NCBI GenBank assembly: GCA_946405485.1
Contig: CAMJHJ010000019.1
Span: forward strand, 1-19,297
Direction of reading: 5' to 3'
DNA from: an uncultured Bacteroidales bacterium
Lineage (GTDB): Bacteria; Bacteroidota; Bacteroidia; Bacteroidales; UBA932
Length of the DNA stretch: 19,297 nucleotides
A program made the translations under genes and the position numbers. The notes under the pieces were generated by a model that was not told the DNA's origin, made no database searches, and was given only the letters and a program-made list of their open reading frames with translations. Positions 1-7,910 of the stretch are shown here, piece by piece; within the stretch, counting starts at the first letter, position 1, and each line of letters starts with the position of its first letter.

Positions 1-65
1 GAGCAGGAAAGAACCCTTCGGGGAATGCTCTCTGAACTCCGGTGCCGCTTTTCCGACCTCCGGCG

Positions 66-1340
66 TTATGCGGCTTTCAGCTTTGCCGGATCCTTGAACA
101 GGATCATGAAGAGAATGGCGACAACAAGGGCGTAGCCGGCGAAAATGTACCAGGCGGTCGGCCAGTTGGCCGGTACGTTGAATACGTCGCAGGCCTCCAC
201 GACCTTGCCTGCAGCCAGCGTGCCGACAGTGGCACCCAGACCGTTGGTCATCAGCATGAACAGGCCCTGGGCCGAGGAACGGATATCCTCACCGGTATTC
301 TCATTCACATACAGGGCGCCGGAAATGTTGAAGAAATCGAAGGCCATGCCATACACGATGCAGCTCAGGATGAAGAGCAGCACGCCCGGCATGCCGGGAT
401 CTCCCAGTCCGAAGAATGCGAAACGCAAAACCCAGGCGAACATCGAGATCAGCATCACTTTCTTGATGCCGAACTTCTTCATGAAGAACGGGATGAGCAG
501 GATGCAAAGTGTCTCCGAGGCTTGGGAAATGGCGATCAGTGCATTGGAATTCTTGACGGCGAAGGCGTCGGCATAGGCGGGATTGGCCGAGAAGGATCCC
601 AGGAAGGTGTTGGCATAACCGTTGGTGATCTGGAGCGCAGCGCCCAGGAGCATCGCGAAGATGAAGAAAATGGCGAACTGACCCTGTTTGAACAGGGAGA
701 AGGCCTTGAGTCCGAAGGCATCGGCGAGGGAACCGCTCTTGCCTTTGTTGATGGGACATTCAGGCATCGACAGCGCATAGCCGCACAGGACCAGGGAGAG
801 GATGCCGGAAGAGAGCAGCTGGGTGTAGCTCTCCTGCATCGCCTTGCCGTCGATCTTGAGGAAGTTGGTCAAGAGCATCGAGCAGATGAAACCGATCGTT
901 CCGAAGACACGGATCGGCGGGAAATCCTTGACCGGATCTTTGCCCGCTTTTGACAAGGCGTTGAATGCCACGGAGTTGGAGATGGCGATCGTGGGCATGA
1001 AGAAGGCGAGGCTCAGCGAATACAGGGTAAAGAGCGGGCCGAACTGGACGTCGGCGCCGGCACTCCTTGCGTACAGACCCGCGCCGATCATGAACAGGCC
1101 GGCCAGGCCGTGGCAGAGCGACAGCACTTTCTGGGCCTGGATCCATTTGTCTGCGACGATGCCCATCAGGGTCGGCATGAAGATGGAAACGATGCCCTGC
1201 ATCGCGAAGAACCACTTGATCTGCGGCCCGAGGCCGATCTCACCGAGATATCTTCCCAGTGAAGTGAGGTATGCGCCCCAGACGGCGAACTCCAGGAAGT
1301 TCATCACGATCAGGCGCAGGCTGATGTTCTTGTCTTTCAT
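66..1340 (-). CDS. nupG: NupG-family nucleoside:H+ symporter (MFS)
   Basis: This 424-residue inner-membrane protein probably imports nucleosides with protons. It resembles E. coli NupG along its whole length: an N-terminal segment like FAVWGAYLTSLGRYLG, a GIVADKW loop after the second helix, DFPPIRVFGTIGF in the first half, FFIFAMLLGAALQITN in the second half, and the FDFFNISG and RSSAQGLFMLMTNG signatures near the C-terminus. About twelve hydrophobic segments are visible, as expected for the family, and the length matches the usual ~420 residues. The ATG at 1340-1338 (MKDKNISLRL) was chosen because homology begins there; the frame stays open far upstream only as the antisense of tgt and the permease gene. 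The gene stands alone and is divergent from tgt. No nucleoside catabolic gene is adjacent, so substrate range is inferred from family only. Confidence 0.93.
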   Translation of the reverse strand: MKDKNISLRLIVMNFLEFAVWGAYLTSLGRYLGEIGLGPQIKWFFAMQGIVSIFMPTLMGIVADKWIQAQKVLSLCHGLAGLFMIGAGLYARSAGADVQFGPLFTLYSLSLAFFMPTIAISNSVAFNALSKAGKDPVKDFPPIRVFGTIGFICSMLLTNFLKIDGKAMQESYTQLLSSGILSLVLCGYALSMPECPINKGKSGSLADAFGLKAFSLFKQGQFAIFFIFAMLLGAALQITNGYANTFLGSFSANPAYADAFAVKNSNALIAISQASETLCILLIPFFMKKFGIKKVMLISMFAWVLRFAFFGLGDPGMPGVLLFILSCIVYGMAFDFFNISGALYVNENTGEDIRSSAQGLFMLMTNGLGATVGTLAAGKVVEACDVFNVPANWPTAWYIFAGYALVVAILFMILFKDPAKLKAA

Positions 1341-1378
1341 ATAAAGAGCGATTTGATCATTCTTGTAGGCGGTGTTTA

Positions 1379-1386
1379 CAAAAATA
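1379..1386 (-). promoter_or_regulatory. Candidate -7 box for nupG
   Basis: The minus strand reads TATTTTTG, a full match to the Bacteroidota TAnnTTTG -7 consensus, 38 bp before the nupG ATG. No good TTTG lies 19-21 bp upstream of it, so only the -7 element is supported. Confidence 0.4.
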
Positions 1387-1408
1387 AGAGATTTCACCGT
1401 ATTTTTAT

Positions 1409-1423
1409 TAACTTTGAAAGTTA
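1409..1423. promoter_or_regulatory. 15-nt palindrome between nupG and tgt (possible operator)
   Basis: TAACTTTGAAAGTTA is a perfect 7+1+7 palindrome. Its left arm reads as a -7 box (TAACTTTG) for tgt on the plus strand. It is flanked by a separate perfect 10-bp inverted repeat, ACAAAAATAA at 1378-1387 and TTATTTTTGT at 1421-1430. The position in a divergent intergenic region fits a regulator-binding site; no regulator is identified. Confidence 0.4.
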
Positions 1424-1429
1424 TTTTTG
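1422..1429 (+). promoter_or_regulatory. Alternative -7 box for tgt
   Basis: TATTTTTG matches TAnnTTTG exactly but ends only 4 nt before the tgt ATG at 1434. If used, the transcript would be almost leaderless. The TAACTTTG at 1409-1416 is the competing box. Neither has a clear -33 TTTG at standard spacing. Confidence 0.3.
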
Positions 1430-1433
1430 TGAT

Positions 1434-2564
1434 ATGAAGTTCGTCAGGACCGCCACCGATCCCCGCTGTGCCGCCCGTTGCGGCGAGTTGACCACCGACC
1501 ACGGGGTCATCCGCACCCCCATCTTCATGCCGGTGGGCACCGTCGGCTCGGTCAAGGGCGTTTATCACAAAGAACTGAAAGAAGATATCCGGGCTGAGAT
1601 CATTCTCGGCAATACCTACCATCTCTATCTCCGTCCGGGGCTGGATATCCTGAAAGCGGCGGGAGGACTGCATCAGTTTGAAAGTTGGGACAGGCCCATC
1701 CTGACCGACAGCGGTGGATTCCAGGTCTTCTCCCTGGCCCAGATGCGGAAGATAACGCCCGAAGGGTGCAAGTTCCAGTCGCACATCGATGGATCTCGGC
1801 ATATGTTCACGCCCGAAAACAACGTCGATACGCAGCGCATCATCGGTGCCGACATCATGATGGCGCTGGATGAATGCTGCCCCGGCGATGCGGATTACCG
1901 TTATGCCGAGAAGTCGCTGGTCTTGACCCAGGGCTGGCTGGAACGCTATGCGAAACGTTTCGCGGAGACGGAGCCGCTCTACGGCTACAGGCAGACATTC
2001 TTCCCGATTATCCAGGGCTGCGTCTACCCGGAACTCCGGAAACGGGCCGTGGACCATGCCCTCCCGTTCTCCGAAGTCGGTATCGCCATCGGCGGCCTGG
2101 CCGTGGGGGAGCCGACCGAGAAAATGTATGAGATGCTCGAATTGGTCTGTCCGCTGATCCCGGACGACCGCGCACGCTACCTGATGGGCGTCGGTACACC
2201 TGCCAACATCCTCGAGGGTATCGCCCGCGGCGTAGACATGTTCGACTGCGTGATGCCGACCCGGAACGGCCGCAACGGGATGCTCTTTACCTGGAACGGC
2301 GTGATGAACATGCGGAATGCCAAGTGGGAAGATGACTTCAGCGCGCTGGATCCCGACGGCACCTCCTTCGTGGACCGGACCTATTCCAAGGCGTATCTGC
2401 GCCACCTCTTCATCGCGGGCGAGATGATGGCTGCGATGATCGCGACCGAGCACAACCTGGCCTTCTATCTCGACCTGGTGCGGCAGAGCCGCGCCCATAT
2501 CGAAGCGGGCGATTTCGCTGCGTGGAAAGACTCCGTCCTCCCGCGCATAACCAGCAGACTGTAG
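1434..2564 (+). CDS. tgt: Queuine/preQ1 tRNA-ribosyltransferase (TGT)
   Basis: This 376-residue cytoplasmic enzyme exchanges guanine-34 of GUN-anticodon tRNAs for a queuosine precursor. The general acid/base Asp92 lies in LTDSGGFQVFSL, the nucleophile Asp271 in DMFDCVMPTRNGRNG, and the substrate-pocket motifs ADIMMALDEC and GGLAVGE are present. The start at 1434 (MKFVRTATDP) gives the usual length; an in-frame ATG at 1353 would add 27 residues read from AT-rich promoter-like DNA. The C-terminal zinc motif is unusual: where E. coli has PECDCYTC, this protein has PDGTSFVD (307-314), so all three cysteine ligands are missing although the histidine ligand position (His340 in TEHN) remains. The permease gene starts 3 nt after the stop, so this is the first gene of a four-gene operon with dut and murF. 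Confidence 0.96.
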   Translation: MKFVRTATDPRCAARCGELTTDHGVIRTPIFMPVGTVGSVKGVYHKELKEDIRAEIILGNTYHLYLRPGLDILKAAGGLHQFESWDRPILTDSGGFQVFSLAQMRKITPEGCKFQSHIDGSRHMFTPENNVDTQRIIGADIMMALDECCPGDADYRYAEKSLVLTQGWLERYAKRFAETEPLYGYRQTFFPIIQGCVYPELRKRAVDHALPFSEVGIAIGGLAVGEPTEKMYEMLELVCPLIPDDRARYLMGVGTPANILEGIARGVDMFDCVMPTRNGRNGMLFTWNGVMNMRNAKWEDDFSALDPDGTSFVDRTYSKAYLRHLFIAGEMMAAMIATEHNLAFYLDLVRQSRAHIEAGDFAAWKDSVLPRITSRL

Positions 2565-2567
2565 CGT

Positions 2568-3656
2568 ATGGACCTGACTCCGAAAAAGATAGACCTGTAC
2601 ATCTTCAAGAAGTTCATCTCGACCTTCTTCTTCGCGATGCTCCTGATCATCGGCATCGTCATCATCTTCGACATCAGTGAGAAGATTGACGATTTCGTAT
2701 CCAAGGAAGCTCCGCTCAAGGCTATCATTTTCGATTACTACGTCAATTTCATCCCGTATTTCATCAACATGTTCAGCCCGCTGTTCGTGTTCATCACGGT
2801 GATTTTCTTCACCTCCGTGATGGCCTCGAACTCGGAGATCATCGCCATCCTGTCCGGAGGAGTCAGCTATCACCGGATGATGGTGCCGTATCTGGTGGCC
2901 GCCGCCCTGATCGCGGGCCTGTCGCTGGGACTCAACCTGTATGTGATCCCGCGATCCAATGCGACACGGTTGAAATTCGAGAACCAATACGTCAAGCAGC
3001 GAGGTTTCTTCAACCGGGATGTCCACTATCAGATCGACCCGGGTACCTTCGTCTATGTGGAGTCTTTCAGCAACTGGAACAATACCGCGTATAAGTTCAC
3101 CCTGGAGTCCATCAAGGACAACAAGATCGTCAGCAAGCTTACCGCCGAGACGGCGGCCTGGGACAGCACGAAAGGCTGTTGGAGCCTGCGGAAATGGTTT
3201 ATACGCGACTATTCTGACGGTTTGGAAGACCGGGTGCGCACAGGCGCCAAGATGGATACCGTCATCAATCTGACGGTTTCCGATTTCTACCGGAACAAGA
3301 TGACCGTGGAGACACTGCCGTACGGGGAGTTGAAGGAACTCATCGAGACGCAGAAGCTCCGTGGCGATGCCAATGTGATGTATTCCGAGATTGAGCAGCA
3401 TACCCGTTTCGCCTTGCCGTTCTCCGCATTCATCCTGACGCTGATGGGCGTATCCCTGTCCGCGCGCAAGCGGCGTGGCGGCATCGGCTGGAATATCGCG
3501 GCCGGTATCGCGCTGGCGTTCTCCTACATCCTTTTCCTCAAGTTCAGCCAGATGTTCGTGACCACCGACACGCTACCGCCGGGGCTGGCGCTCTGGCTGC
3601 CTAATTTCATCTATGCCATCATTACGGCCATCCTTTATTGGAAGGCACCCAAATAG
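2568..3656 (+). CDS. LptF/LptG (YjgP/YjgQ) family LPS-export permease
   Basis: This 362-residue protein is an inner-membrane permease of the LptB2FG type, which extracts lipopolysaccharide and passes it to the periplasmic Lpt bridge. Hydrophobic segments lie near residues 15-34, 60-84, 105-127, 279-298, 305-328 and 338-357. They bracket a soluble region of about 145 residues that would be the periplasmic jellyroll domain. N-terminal [16 protein letters not shown] and the [19 protein letters not shown] coupling-helix region are characteristic. LptF and LptG are hard to tell apart by eye, so I give no symbol; the second subunit is not in this window. It follows tgt by 3 nt and precedes dut by 7 nt, so co-transcription is likely. 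Confidence 0.9.
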   Translation: MDLTPKKIDLYIFKKFISTFFFAMLLIIGIVIIFDISEKIDDFVSKEAPLKAIIFDYYVNFIPYFINMFSPLFVFITVIFFTSVMASNSEIIAILSGGVSYHRMMVPYLVAAALIAGLSLGLNLYVIPRSNATRLKFENQYVKQRGFFNRDVHYQIDPGTFVYVESFSNWNNTAYKFTLESIKDNKIVSKLTAETAAWDSTKGCWSLRKWFIRDYSDGLEDRVRTGAKMDTVINLTVSDFYRNKMTVETLPYGELKELIETQKLRGDANVMYSEIEQHTRFALPFSAFILTLMGVSLSARKRRGGIGWNIAAGIALAFSYILFLKFSQMFVTTDTLPPGLALWLPNFIYAIITAILYWKAPK

Positions 3657-3663
3657 TCTGCTT

Positions 3664-4098
3664 ATGATCGTCAAGGTCGTCAACCGTTCCGGCCGGGAAT
3701 TGCCGGCGTATGCGACACCCCTTTCCGCGGGCGTGGATCTTCGGGCCTGTCTGGAGGAGCCCCTCGTACTTCCTCCGCTGGGCCGGGCACTGGTTCCGAC
3801 AGGACTGTACATGCAGATCCCTGCCGGTTTTGAAGGGCAGGTGCGTCCCCGCAGCGGCCTGGCCGCCAAGCATGGCGTGACCGTGCTCAATACGCCGGGC
3901 ACGATCGATGCCGACTACCGGGGCGAGATCAAGGTGATCCTGGTCAACCTTTCCGACTGCGCTTTCACCATCGAACCGGGGGAGCGTATCGCACAGATGG
4001 TCTTCGCCCGTGCCGAGCAGGCGCAGTTCGAAGAAGTGGAATCGCTGGACGAGACGCAGCGGGGAGCGGGCGGTTTCGGCAGCACGGGATTGAAATAA
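3664..4098 (+). CDS. dut: Deoxyuridine 5'-triphosphate nucleotidohydrolase (dUTPase)
   Basis: This 144-residue homotrimer-type dUTPase hydrolyses dUTP to dUMP and pyrophosphate, keeping uracil out of DNA and supplying dTMP synthesis. All five family motifs are present in order: AGVDLRA (22-28), RPRSGLA (61-67), [10 protein letters not shown] (79-88) with the catalytic aspartate, PGERIAQMV (105-113), and the P-loop-like C-terminal arm [10 protein letters not shown] (133-142) that closes over the triphosphate. The ATG at 3664 ([10 protein letters not shown]) matches the family N-terminus; an in-frame ATG at 3613 lies inside the permease gene and was rejected. Spacing is 7 nt on each side, from the permease gene and to murF. 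Confidence 0.96.
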   Translation: MIVKVVNRSGRELPAYATPLSAGVDLRACLEEPLVLPPLGRALVPTGLYMQIPAGFEGQVRPRSGLAAKHGVTVLNTPGTIDADYRGEIKVILVNLSDCAFTIEPGERIAQMVFARAEQAQFEEVESLDETQRGAGGFGSTGLK

Positions 4099-4105
4099 TC
4101 AGGAA

Positions 4106-5428
4106 ATGGATATTGAAGCTTTGTATGGACGTTATCTTGCCTGCGGTGGCGTGGTGACGACCGACAGCCGCACCTTGAAGGGCGGTGAGTTGTTTTTTGC
4201 CCTCAAGGGCGAAAATTTCGACGGGAATGCCTATGCCTTGAATGCTTTGGACGCCGGTGCGAAGTATGCCGTCGTGTCGGAAGACAGCGAGGCCGCCCGC
4301 AGCGGCCGGGAAGGCGTGATCCCTGTCCCGGATACGCTGAAGGCGCTTCAGGCCCTGGCGCGCCATCATCGCAATGCGGTCCGGCCCGGAGGCCGTCCCC
4401 TGACGGTGGTTGGACTGACCGGAACGAACGGGAAGACCACGACGAAGGAATTGATCCGCACCGTACTGTCCACCCGTTACACGCTCACAGCCACGGAGGG
4501 TAATCTCAACAACGATATCGGTGTCCCGCTTACCCTTCTGAAGATCAACGATGCCACGCAGCTCGCCGTGGTCGAGATGGGTGCCAATCACCCGGACGAT
4601 ATCGCGCATCTGGTGCAGGTATGCGAACCGGACCTGGGCCTGATCACCAATGTCGGCCGTGCGCACCTCTTGGGATTCGGTAGTTTCGAGGGGGTCAAGC
4701 GTGCCAAGGGACAGTTGTATGACTGGATTGCCGCCCGGGGCGGGGAAGTGTTCCTGAACACCGATGATCCCGATCTGTGCGCCATGGTTGCCGAGCGTCC
4801 CGGACTGTCGATCCTGCCTTACGGCATGACGCACTCCGGCGCTTCCGTCCTGCCTTCCAGTCCGGAAGAACCGTTCCTGCGCATACGGATGGGTCAGCGC
4901 CTGATCCGGACGCAATTGGTCGGCGCCTACAATGCGGCCAACGTGATGGCCGCCCTGGCTGTCGGTGCGCGTTTCGGCGTGCCGGTTGCGGACGCTGCCG
5001 CCGCGATCGCGGCGTATGTGCCCGCGAATAACCGTTCGCAGATGACCCGCACGGAGCGGAATACACTCATCGTTGACGCCTACAATGCGAACCCGTCCAG
5101 CATGCGTGCCGCTCTGGACAATTTCGCGGCTGTCCAGGCCCCGTTGAAGGTCGCCTTGCTGGGTGATATGCGGGAGTTGGGTGAAGAGTCGCTGCAGGAG
5201 CATCGCAACATCGTGCAGAAGACGCTTTCTGCTGATTATCAGCCTGTTTTCGTGGGCGAAGAGTTCGGAAAGGCCCTTCGGGAAATCCGGCCGGATCCGA
5301 TGCCCGCCTGGTTCGAAGACTCCGTCGCACTGGCCGCCTGGCTGGAAGAACACCCCTTGTCCGGTGCCGTCGTATTGGTCAAGGGATCCCGCGGAATAAA
5401 GATGGAGAATGCGATTCCGCAATTATAG
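4106..5428 (+). CDS. murF: UDP-MurNAc-tripeptide:D-Ala-D-Ala ligase
   Basis: This 440-residue cytoplasmic Mur ligase adds the D-Ala-D-Ala dipeptide to the peptidoglycan precursor, the last cytoplasmic step of stem-peptide assembly. The N-terminal substrate domain contains TTDSRTLKGGELFFALKGE. The ATP P-loop is GLTGTNGKTTTKE (103-115), followed by EMGANHPDDIAHL (157-169), LVGAYNAANVMAA (271-283), NRSQM (309-313) and the C-terminal DAYNANPSS (324-332), GDMRELGE and LVKGSRG. Length is normal. The gene closes the tgt-permease-dut-murF operon rather than lying in a dcw division cluster. Other mur genes are not in the window. Confidence 0.96.
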   Translation: MDIEALYGRYLACGGVVTTDSRTLKGGELFFALKGENFDGNAYALNALDAGAKYAVVSEDSEAARSGREGVIPVPDTLKALQALARHHRNAVRPGGRPLTVVGLTGTNGKTTTKELIRTVLSTRYTLTATEGNLNNDIGVPLTLLKINDATQLAVVEMGANHPDDIAHLVQVCEPDLGLITNVGRAHLLGFGSFEGVKRAKGQLYDWIAARGGEVFLNTDDPDLCAMVAERPGLSILPYGMTHSGASVLPSSPEEPFLRIRMGQRLIRTQLVGAYNAANVMAALAVGARFGVPVADAAAAIAAYVPANNRSQMTRTERNTLIVDAYNANPSSMRAALDNFAAVQAPLKVALLGDMRELGEESLQEHRNIVQKTLSADYQPVFVGEEFGKALREIRPDPMPAWFEDSVALAAWLEEHPLSGAVVLVKGSRGIKMENAIPQL

Positions 5429-5431
5429 AGA

Positions 5432-5462
5432 TTTGCAAAATGGCGTCTTTTTTCATATCTTG
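5432..5462 (+). promoter_or_regulatory. Candidate Bacteroidota promoter for the nitroreductase gene
   Basis: A TTTG at 5432-5435 is followed after 20 nt by TATCTTG at 5456-5462, close to the TTTG / TAnnTTTG pair at normal spacing. Transcription would begin around 5468, leaving a short leader before the ATG at 5486. It separates this gene from the murF operon. Confidence 0.45.
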
Positions 5463-5485
5463 TCGCGTAACAAAGCGTAAAGAAT

Positions 5486-6097
5486 ATGAAAAGAAGACTC
5501 CTTGATCGTCTGAGCGACATCTCCAAGATCCACAACCGTGCGGCTTTTGTCGATGTGGAGCATCAAATCAAGAAGCACACGGGCTCTGACTCTTTCCTCC
5601 GGCTGGCGGACAAACGCTATTCCTGCCGGGGCTTTTCTCACCGGGCCGTTTCGGCTGCGAAGATCCGCAAGGTCCTCGAAGCCGGCCGTCTGGCTCCCAG
5701 TGCCAAGAATCTCCAGCCGGTCCACGTCTGGGTCGTCTGTTCCGAAGAGGCGTTGGCCAAACTCCGTATCGTCCACACCTGCTATGACGCGCCCGTCGTA
5801 TTCCTGGTCGGATACAAGACTTCCGCTGCCTGGGTCCGTCCCGTCGACGGGAAAAACAGCGCAGAGATGGATGCCGCGATCGTCGGTACGCATATGATGC
5901 TGGCCGCCACGGACATGGAGCTGGACAGTGTCTGGATCGGGTCTTTCGATCCGGCTCCCTTGCACGAACTGTTCCCGGAAACGGAAGGGTATGAGATTGC
6001 GTTCCTCTTGCCCATCGGCCATGCTGCAGCCCACGTCGAGCCTTCACCGATGCACTCGGATCGGCAGGAACTGGAATCCTTTGCCACCAAGCTTTAG
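5486..6097 (+). CDS. Nitroreductase family protein (FMN-dependent)
   Basis: This 203-residue protein belongs to the FMN nitroreductase fold, whose members reduce nitro groups, quinones or flavins with NAD(P)H; the physiological substrate is unknown. Visible signatures are KRYSCRGF (43-50, like the FMN-phosphate-binding RRSxRxY segment), APSAKNLQPVHVWVV (70-84), MDAAIVGTHMMLAA (128-141) with WIGSF, and the C-terminal FLLPIGHAA (173-181). The usual family start aligns near SFLRLADKRYS at residue 36, so the protein has an N-terminal extension of about 36 mostly polar, basic residues. No ATG occurs between Met1 and the core, although a GTG at Val24 is a possible start. It converges on the next gene with only 9 nt between stop codons. 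Confidence 0.88.
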   Translation: MKRRLLDRLSDISKIHNRAAFVDVEHQIKKHTGSDSFLRLADKRYSCRGFSHRAVSAAKIRKVLEAGRLAPSAKNLQPVHVWVVCSEEALAKLRIVHTCYDAPVVFLVGYKTSAAWVRPVDGKNSAEMDAAIVGTHMMLAATDMELDSVWIGSFDPAPLHELFPETEGYEIAFLLPIGHAAAHVEPSPMHSDRQELESFATKL

Positions 6098-6106
6098 CGG
6101 ATCGGT

Positions 6107-7819
6107 TCAGATATCCAGCGCATATTGCAGTCTGCATTCGCTACGTCCCGGCTTGTCTGTGACGTAGCGGATTCCGCCTATCCTCAAGTACAATCTGTGC
6201 CGTTTCCAGCGCAGTCCGGCGACCAGGCTGGCATTATAGCCGCGGCCGTAGCGGGCCGGTACGTTGAAACTGCCCGGGGTATCCCGCTCATAGACATAGA
6301 TCCGGTCTTCCCAATCATCCACCTTGAAAAGACCCGCCCTCGCGTAGATGCTGAAACGTTCAGTCTTCCGCCCGGCTTCCGCGTAGGTCTGCCAGGCCGT
6401 CCCGACGCAGCGGACGGCATCCATCCGTAGCTTAATCAGCCACGGAAGTCGGTCCAAGGCTGCTTCAAGGCGGTATTCCTGTCTCAGCCGTCCCTCCCGC
6501 CACCGGAGTTGGAGGCGGGGCGTCAGACTGTACATTTCCCGGAAGCGCAAGGGCGCGGAGGCCAGGATTTTGAGTTGGGCATACGCCTTGGCCGGGAAGC
6601 GGGCATAGTCTGCCGTAAAGCGAAGCCAGGGGAGCTGGAGGCCCGCTGCGACGCCGCTCTCTCCGCAGCAGCGTGTCCCCGCCCGCACCCCTCCGGTCAT
6701 GTCCGGCTGGAAAGCGAGGGGATAATACCGTGCTACCACCGATACTTTTTTCTGGTAGGCCGGAGACCAGATGAGGCCTCCGACGCCTGCCAGGGCTCCC
6801 GACTTGAGGTCGACGGCCACCTCACCGAACCAGCCCAGCTGCCCCGGCGTCCAGCGGAAATCAGCTGCGATGCGGCTCGGTGGAGTCACCGTCTTGCTTC
6901 CGGACAGCAGCGGGGCACCTGCCATCGCGGTGGCAGAGACCTCGGCGCTCCGTCCGGTCCAATGGACGTTGAGGGCTCCGACCGATGTCAGGCCTGCCCG
7001 GGGATTGCCGTCCATCCGCGCGCGCAGTCCCGGGAATGCAGCGACGGCGGACACGGTCAGACGTCGGAAATCAAGGTCGGCCGCCATTCCACGCAGCGGA
7101 CCGTCCGGACTGAACGACCAGGCGGGGGACAGACCGGTCGGGTGACGGGCAAAGGAGGAAACCGTAGTCAGAGAGCTGAGGGAGAACCCGTTCCATAAGG
7201 CGAGTCCCTGGCCGAACCGGGCGTTGAAGTCTCCCACCATCAGTTTGCCGCTCCGTTTCAGGAAATACCGCGTCGCATTGAATGACCAGGTGTCGGGTGC
7301 GCCGGGGCAAGCCGCGGTTTGGGTGCGGGCTGTAGCGGAAAGCAGGAAACGACCTTCCTTTTCGACCCTCCCTTTGAGCCCATATCCGATGAGCCCGTCC
7401 CTCCATTCACCCCGCAAAAGCAAGTCTGTGTGGGTGAGGTCCCTGGGGGGCATACCCGCTTTCCCGGTCGCTTGCAGTGACAGGAAGGGAGCGAGCGCCT
7501 CCGCTGATTCCCGGGAGAAGCCGTCGACCAGGGCCAGTTCGCTGACGGACAGGATGTCTCCGCTGTGACTACGGTAATCCATCAGGGACGCCGCTTGGAA
7601 ACGGGTGAAAAGGCCGCAAGACTGCAGCCGGGCGAGAGAAGCTGAATTAATGGGAACGGGGGAGGCTGCCAAGGCTTCCAGACGTTCATATTCGCTCTCG
7701 TCCAATTCCTCGAGATCTGCGGCTCCGGTCAGGGCCAGGATCCCCTTATCCTGGGCTTGGGCGCACAGGCATCCGGCCAGCGTCAGGGTGCACAGGAGCC
7801 CCTTTATAAGAGTCTTCAT
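6107..7819 (-). CDS. Helix-hairpin-helix outer-membrane beta-barrel protein
   Basis: This 570-residue exported protein has no assigned function. The N-terminus is a signal sequence (MKTLIKGLLCTLTLAGCLC); cleavage after AQA at residue 22 is likely, though LAGC at 14-17 also resembles a lipobox. Residues about 55-115 form a ComEA-like helix-hairpin-helix pair (VPINSASLARLQSCGL, then LSVSELALVDGFSRESAEAL). The remaining ~450 residues alternate polar and hydrophobic residues with many aromatic and arginine positions. This resembles an outer-membrane barrel, ending LQYALDI rather than in an aromatic residue. HhH plus barrel proteins of this shape are recurrent in Bacteroidota. HhH motifs often bind DNA, so a DNA-uptake role is possible but speculative. 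It stands alone and is divergent from hpt-adk. Confidence 0.8.
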   Translation of the reverse strand: MKTLIKGLLCTLTLAGCLCAQAQDKGILALTGAADLEELDESEYERLEALAASPVPINSASLARLQSCGLFTRFQAASLMDYRSHSGDILSVSELALVDGFSRESAEALAPFLSLQATGKAGMPPRDLTHTDLLLRGEWRDGLIGYGLKGRVEKEGRFLLSATARTQTAACPGAPDTWSFNATRYFLKRSGKLMVGDFNARFGQGLALWNGFSLSSLTTVSSFARHPTGLSPAWSFSPDGPLRGMAADLDFRRLTVSAVAAFPGLRARMDGNPRAGLTSVGALNVHWTGRSAEVSATAMAGAPLLSGSKTVTPPSRIAADFRWTPGQLGWFGEVAVDLKSGALAGVGGLIWSPAYQKKVSVVARYYPLAFQPDMTGGVRAGTRCCGESGVAAGLQLPWLRFTADYARFPAKAYAQLKILASAPLRFREMYSLTPRLQLRWREGRLRQEYRLEAALDRLPWLIKLRMDAVRCVGTAWQTYAEAGRKTERFSIYARAGLFKVDDWEDRIYVYERDTPGSFNVPARYGRGYNASLVAGLRWKRHRLYLRIGGIRYVTDKPGRSECRLQYALDI

Positions 7820-7881
7820 AGTTTATCGTTTGGCAGCCCCAATTTAAGGGTTCTTTCGGAGCATTTGTGGAAAAAGATTGT

Positions 7882-7889
7882 TAAATTTG
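7882..7889 (+). promoter_or_regulatory. Candidate -7 box for hpt-adk
   Basis: TAAATTTG matches the TAnnTTTG consensus exactly, 21 nt before the ATG at 7911. The nearest upstream TTTG (7864-7867) is only 14 nt away, shorter than normal, so the -33 element is unclear. Confidence 0.45.
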
Positions 7890-7910
7890 TGAACTCATTG
7901 CATTTTAACT

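Noticed and set aside
1..30. Possible hairpin GAGCA...TGCTC downstream of nupG
   Set aside because: The stem is interrupted by a large asymmetric internal loop and touches the window edge, so it is not supportable as a terminator. Otherwise I see nothing in 1-65.
1353..1433. Earlier tgt start at 1353
   Set aside because: It would add 27 residues with no family counterpart, read through AT-rich DNA holding promoter-like boxes and palindromes.
1341..3401. Long open frame on the minus strand continuous with nupG, antisense to tgt and the LptF/G permease
   Set aside because: The translated sequence is low-similarity, Arg/His/Gln-rich shadow sequence, while the plus strand carries two clear enzyme families. 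NupG homology begins at 1340.
3613..3663. Earlier dut start at 3613
   Set aside because: It lies inside the permease gene and adds 17 residues absent from dUTPases; [10 protein letters not shown] at 3664 matches the family start.
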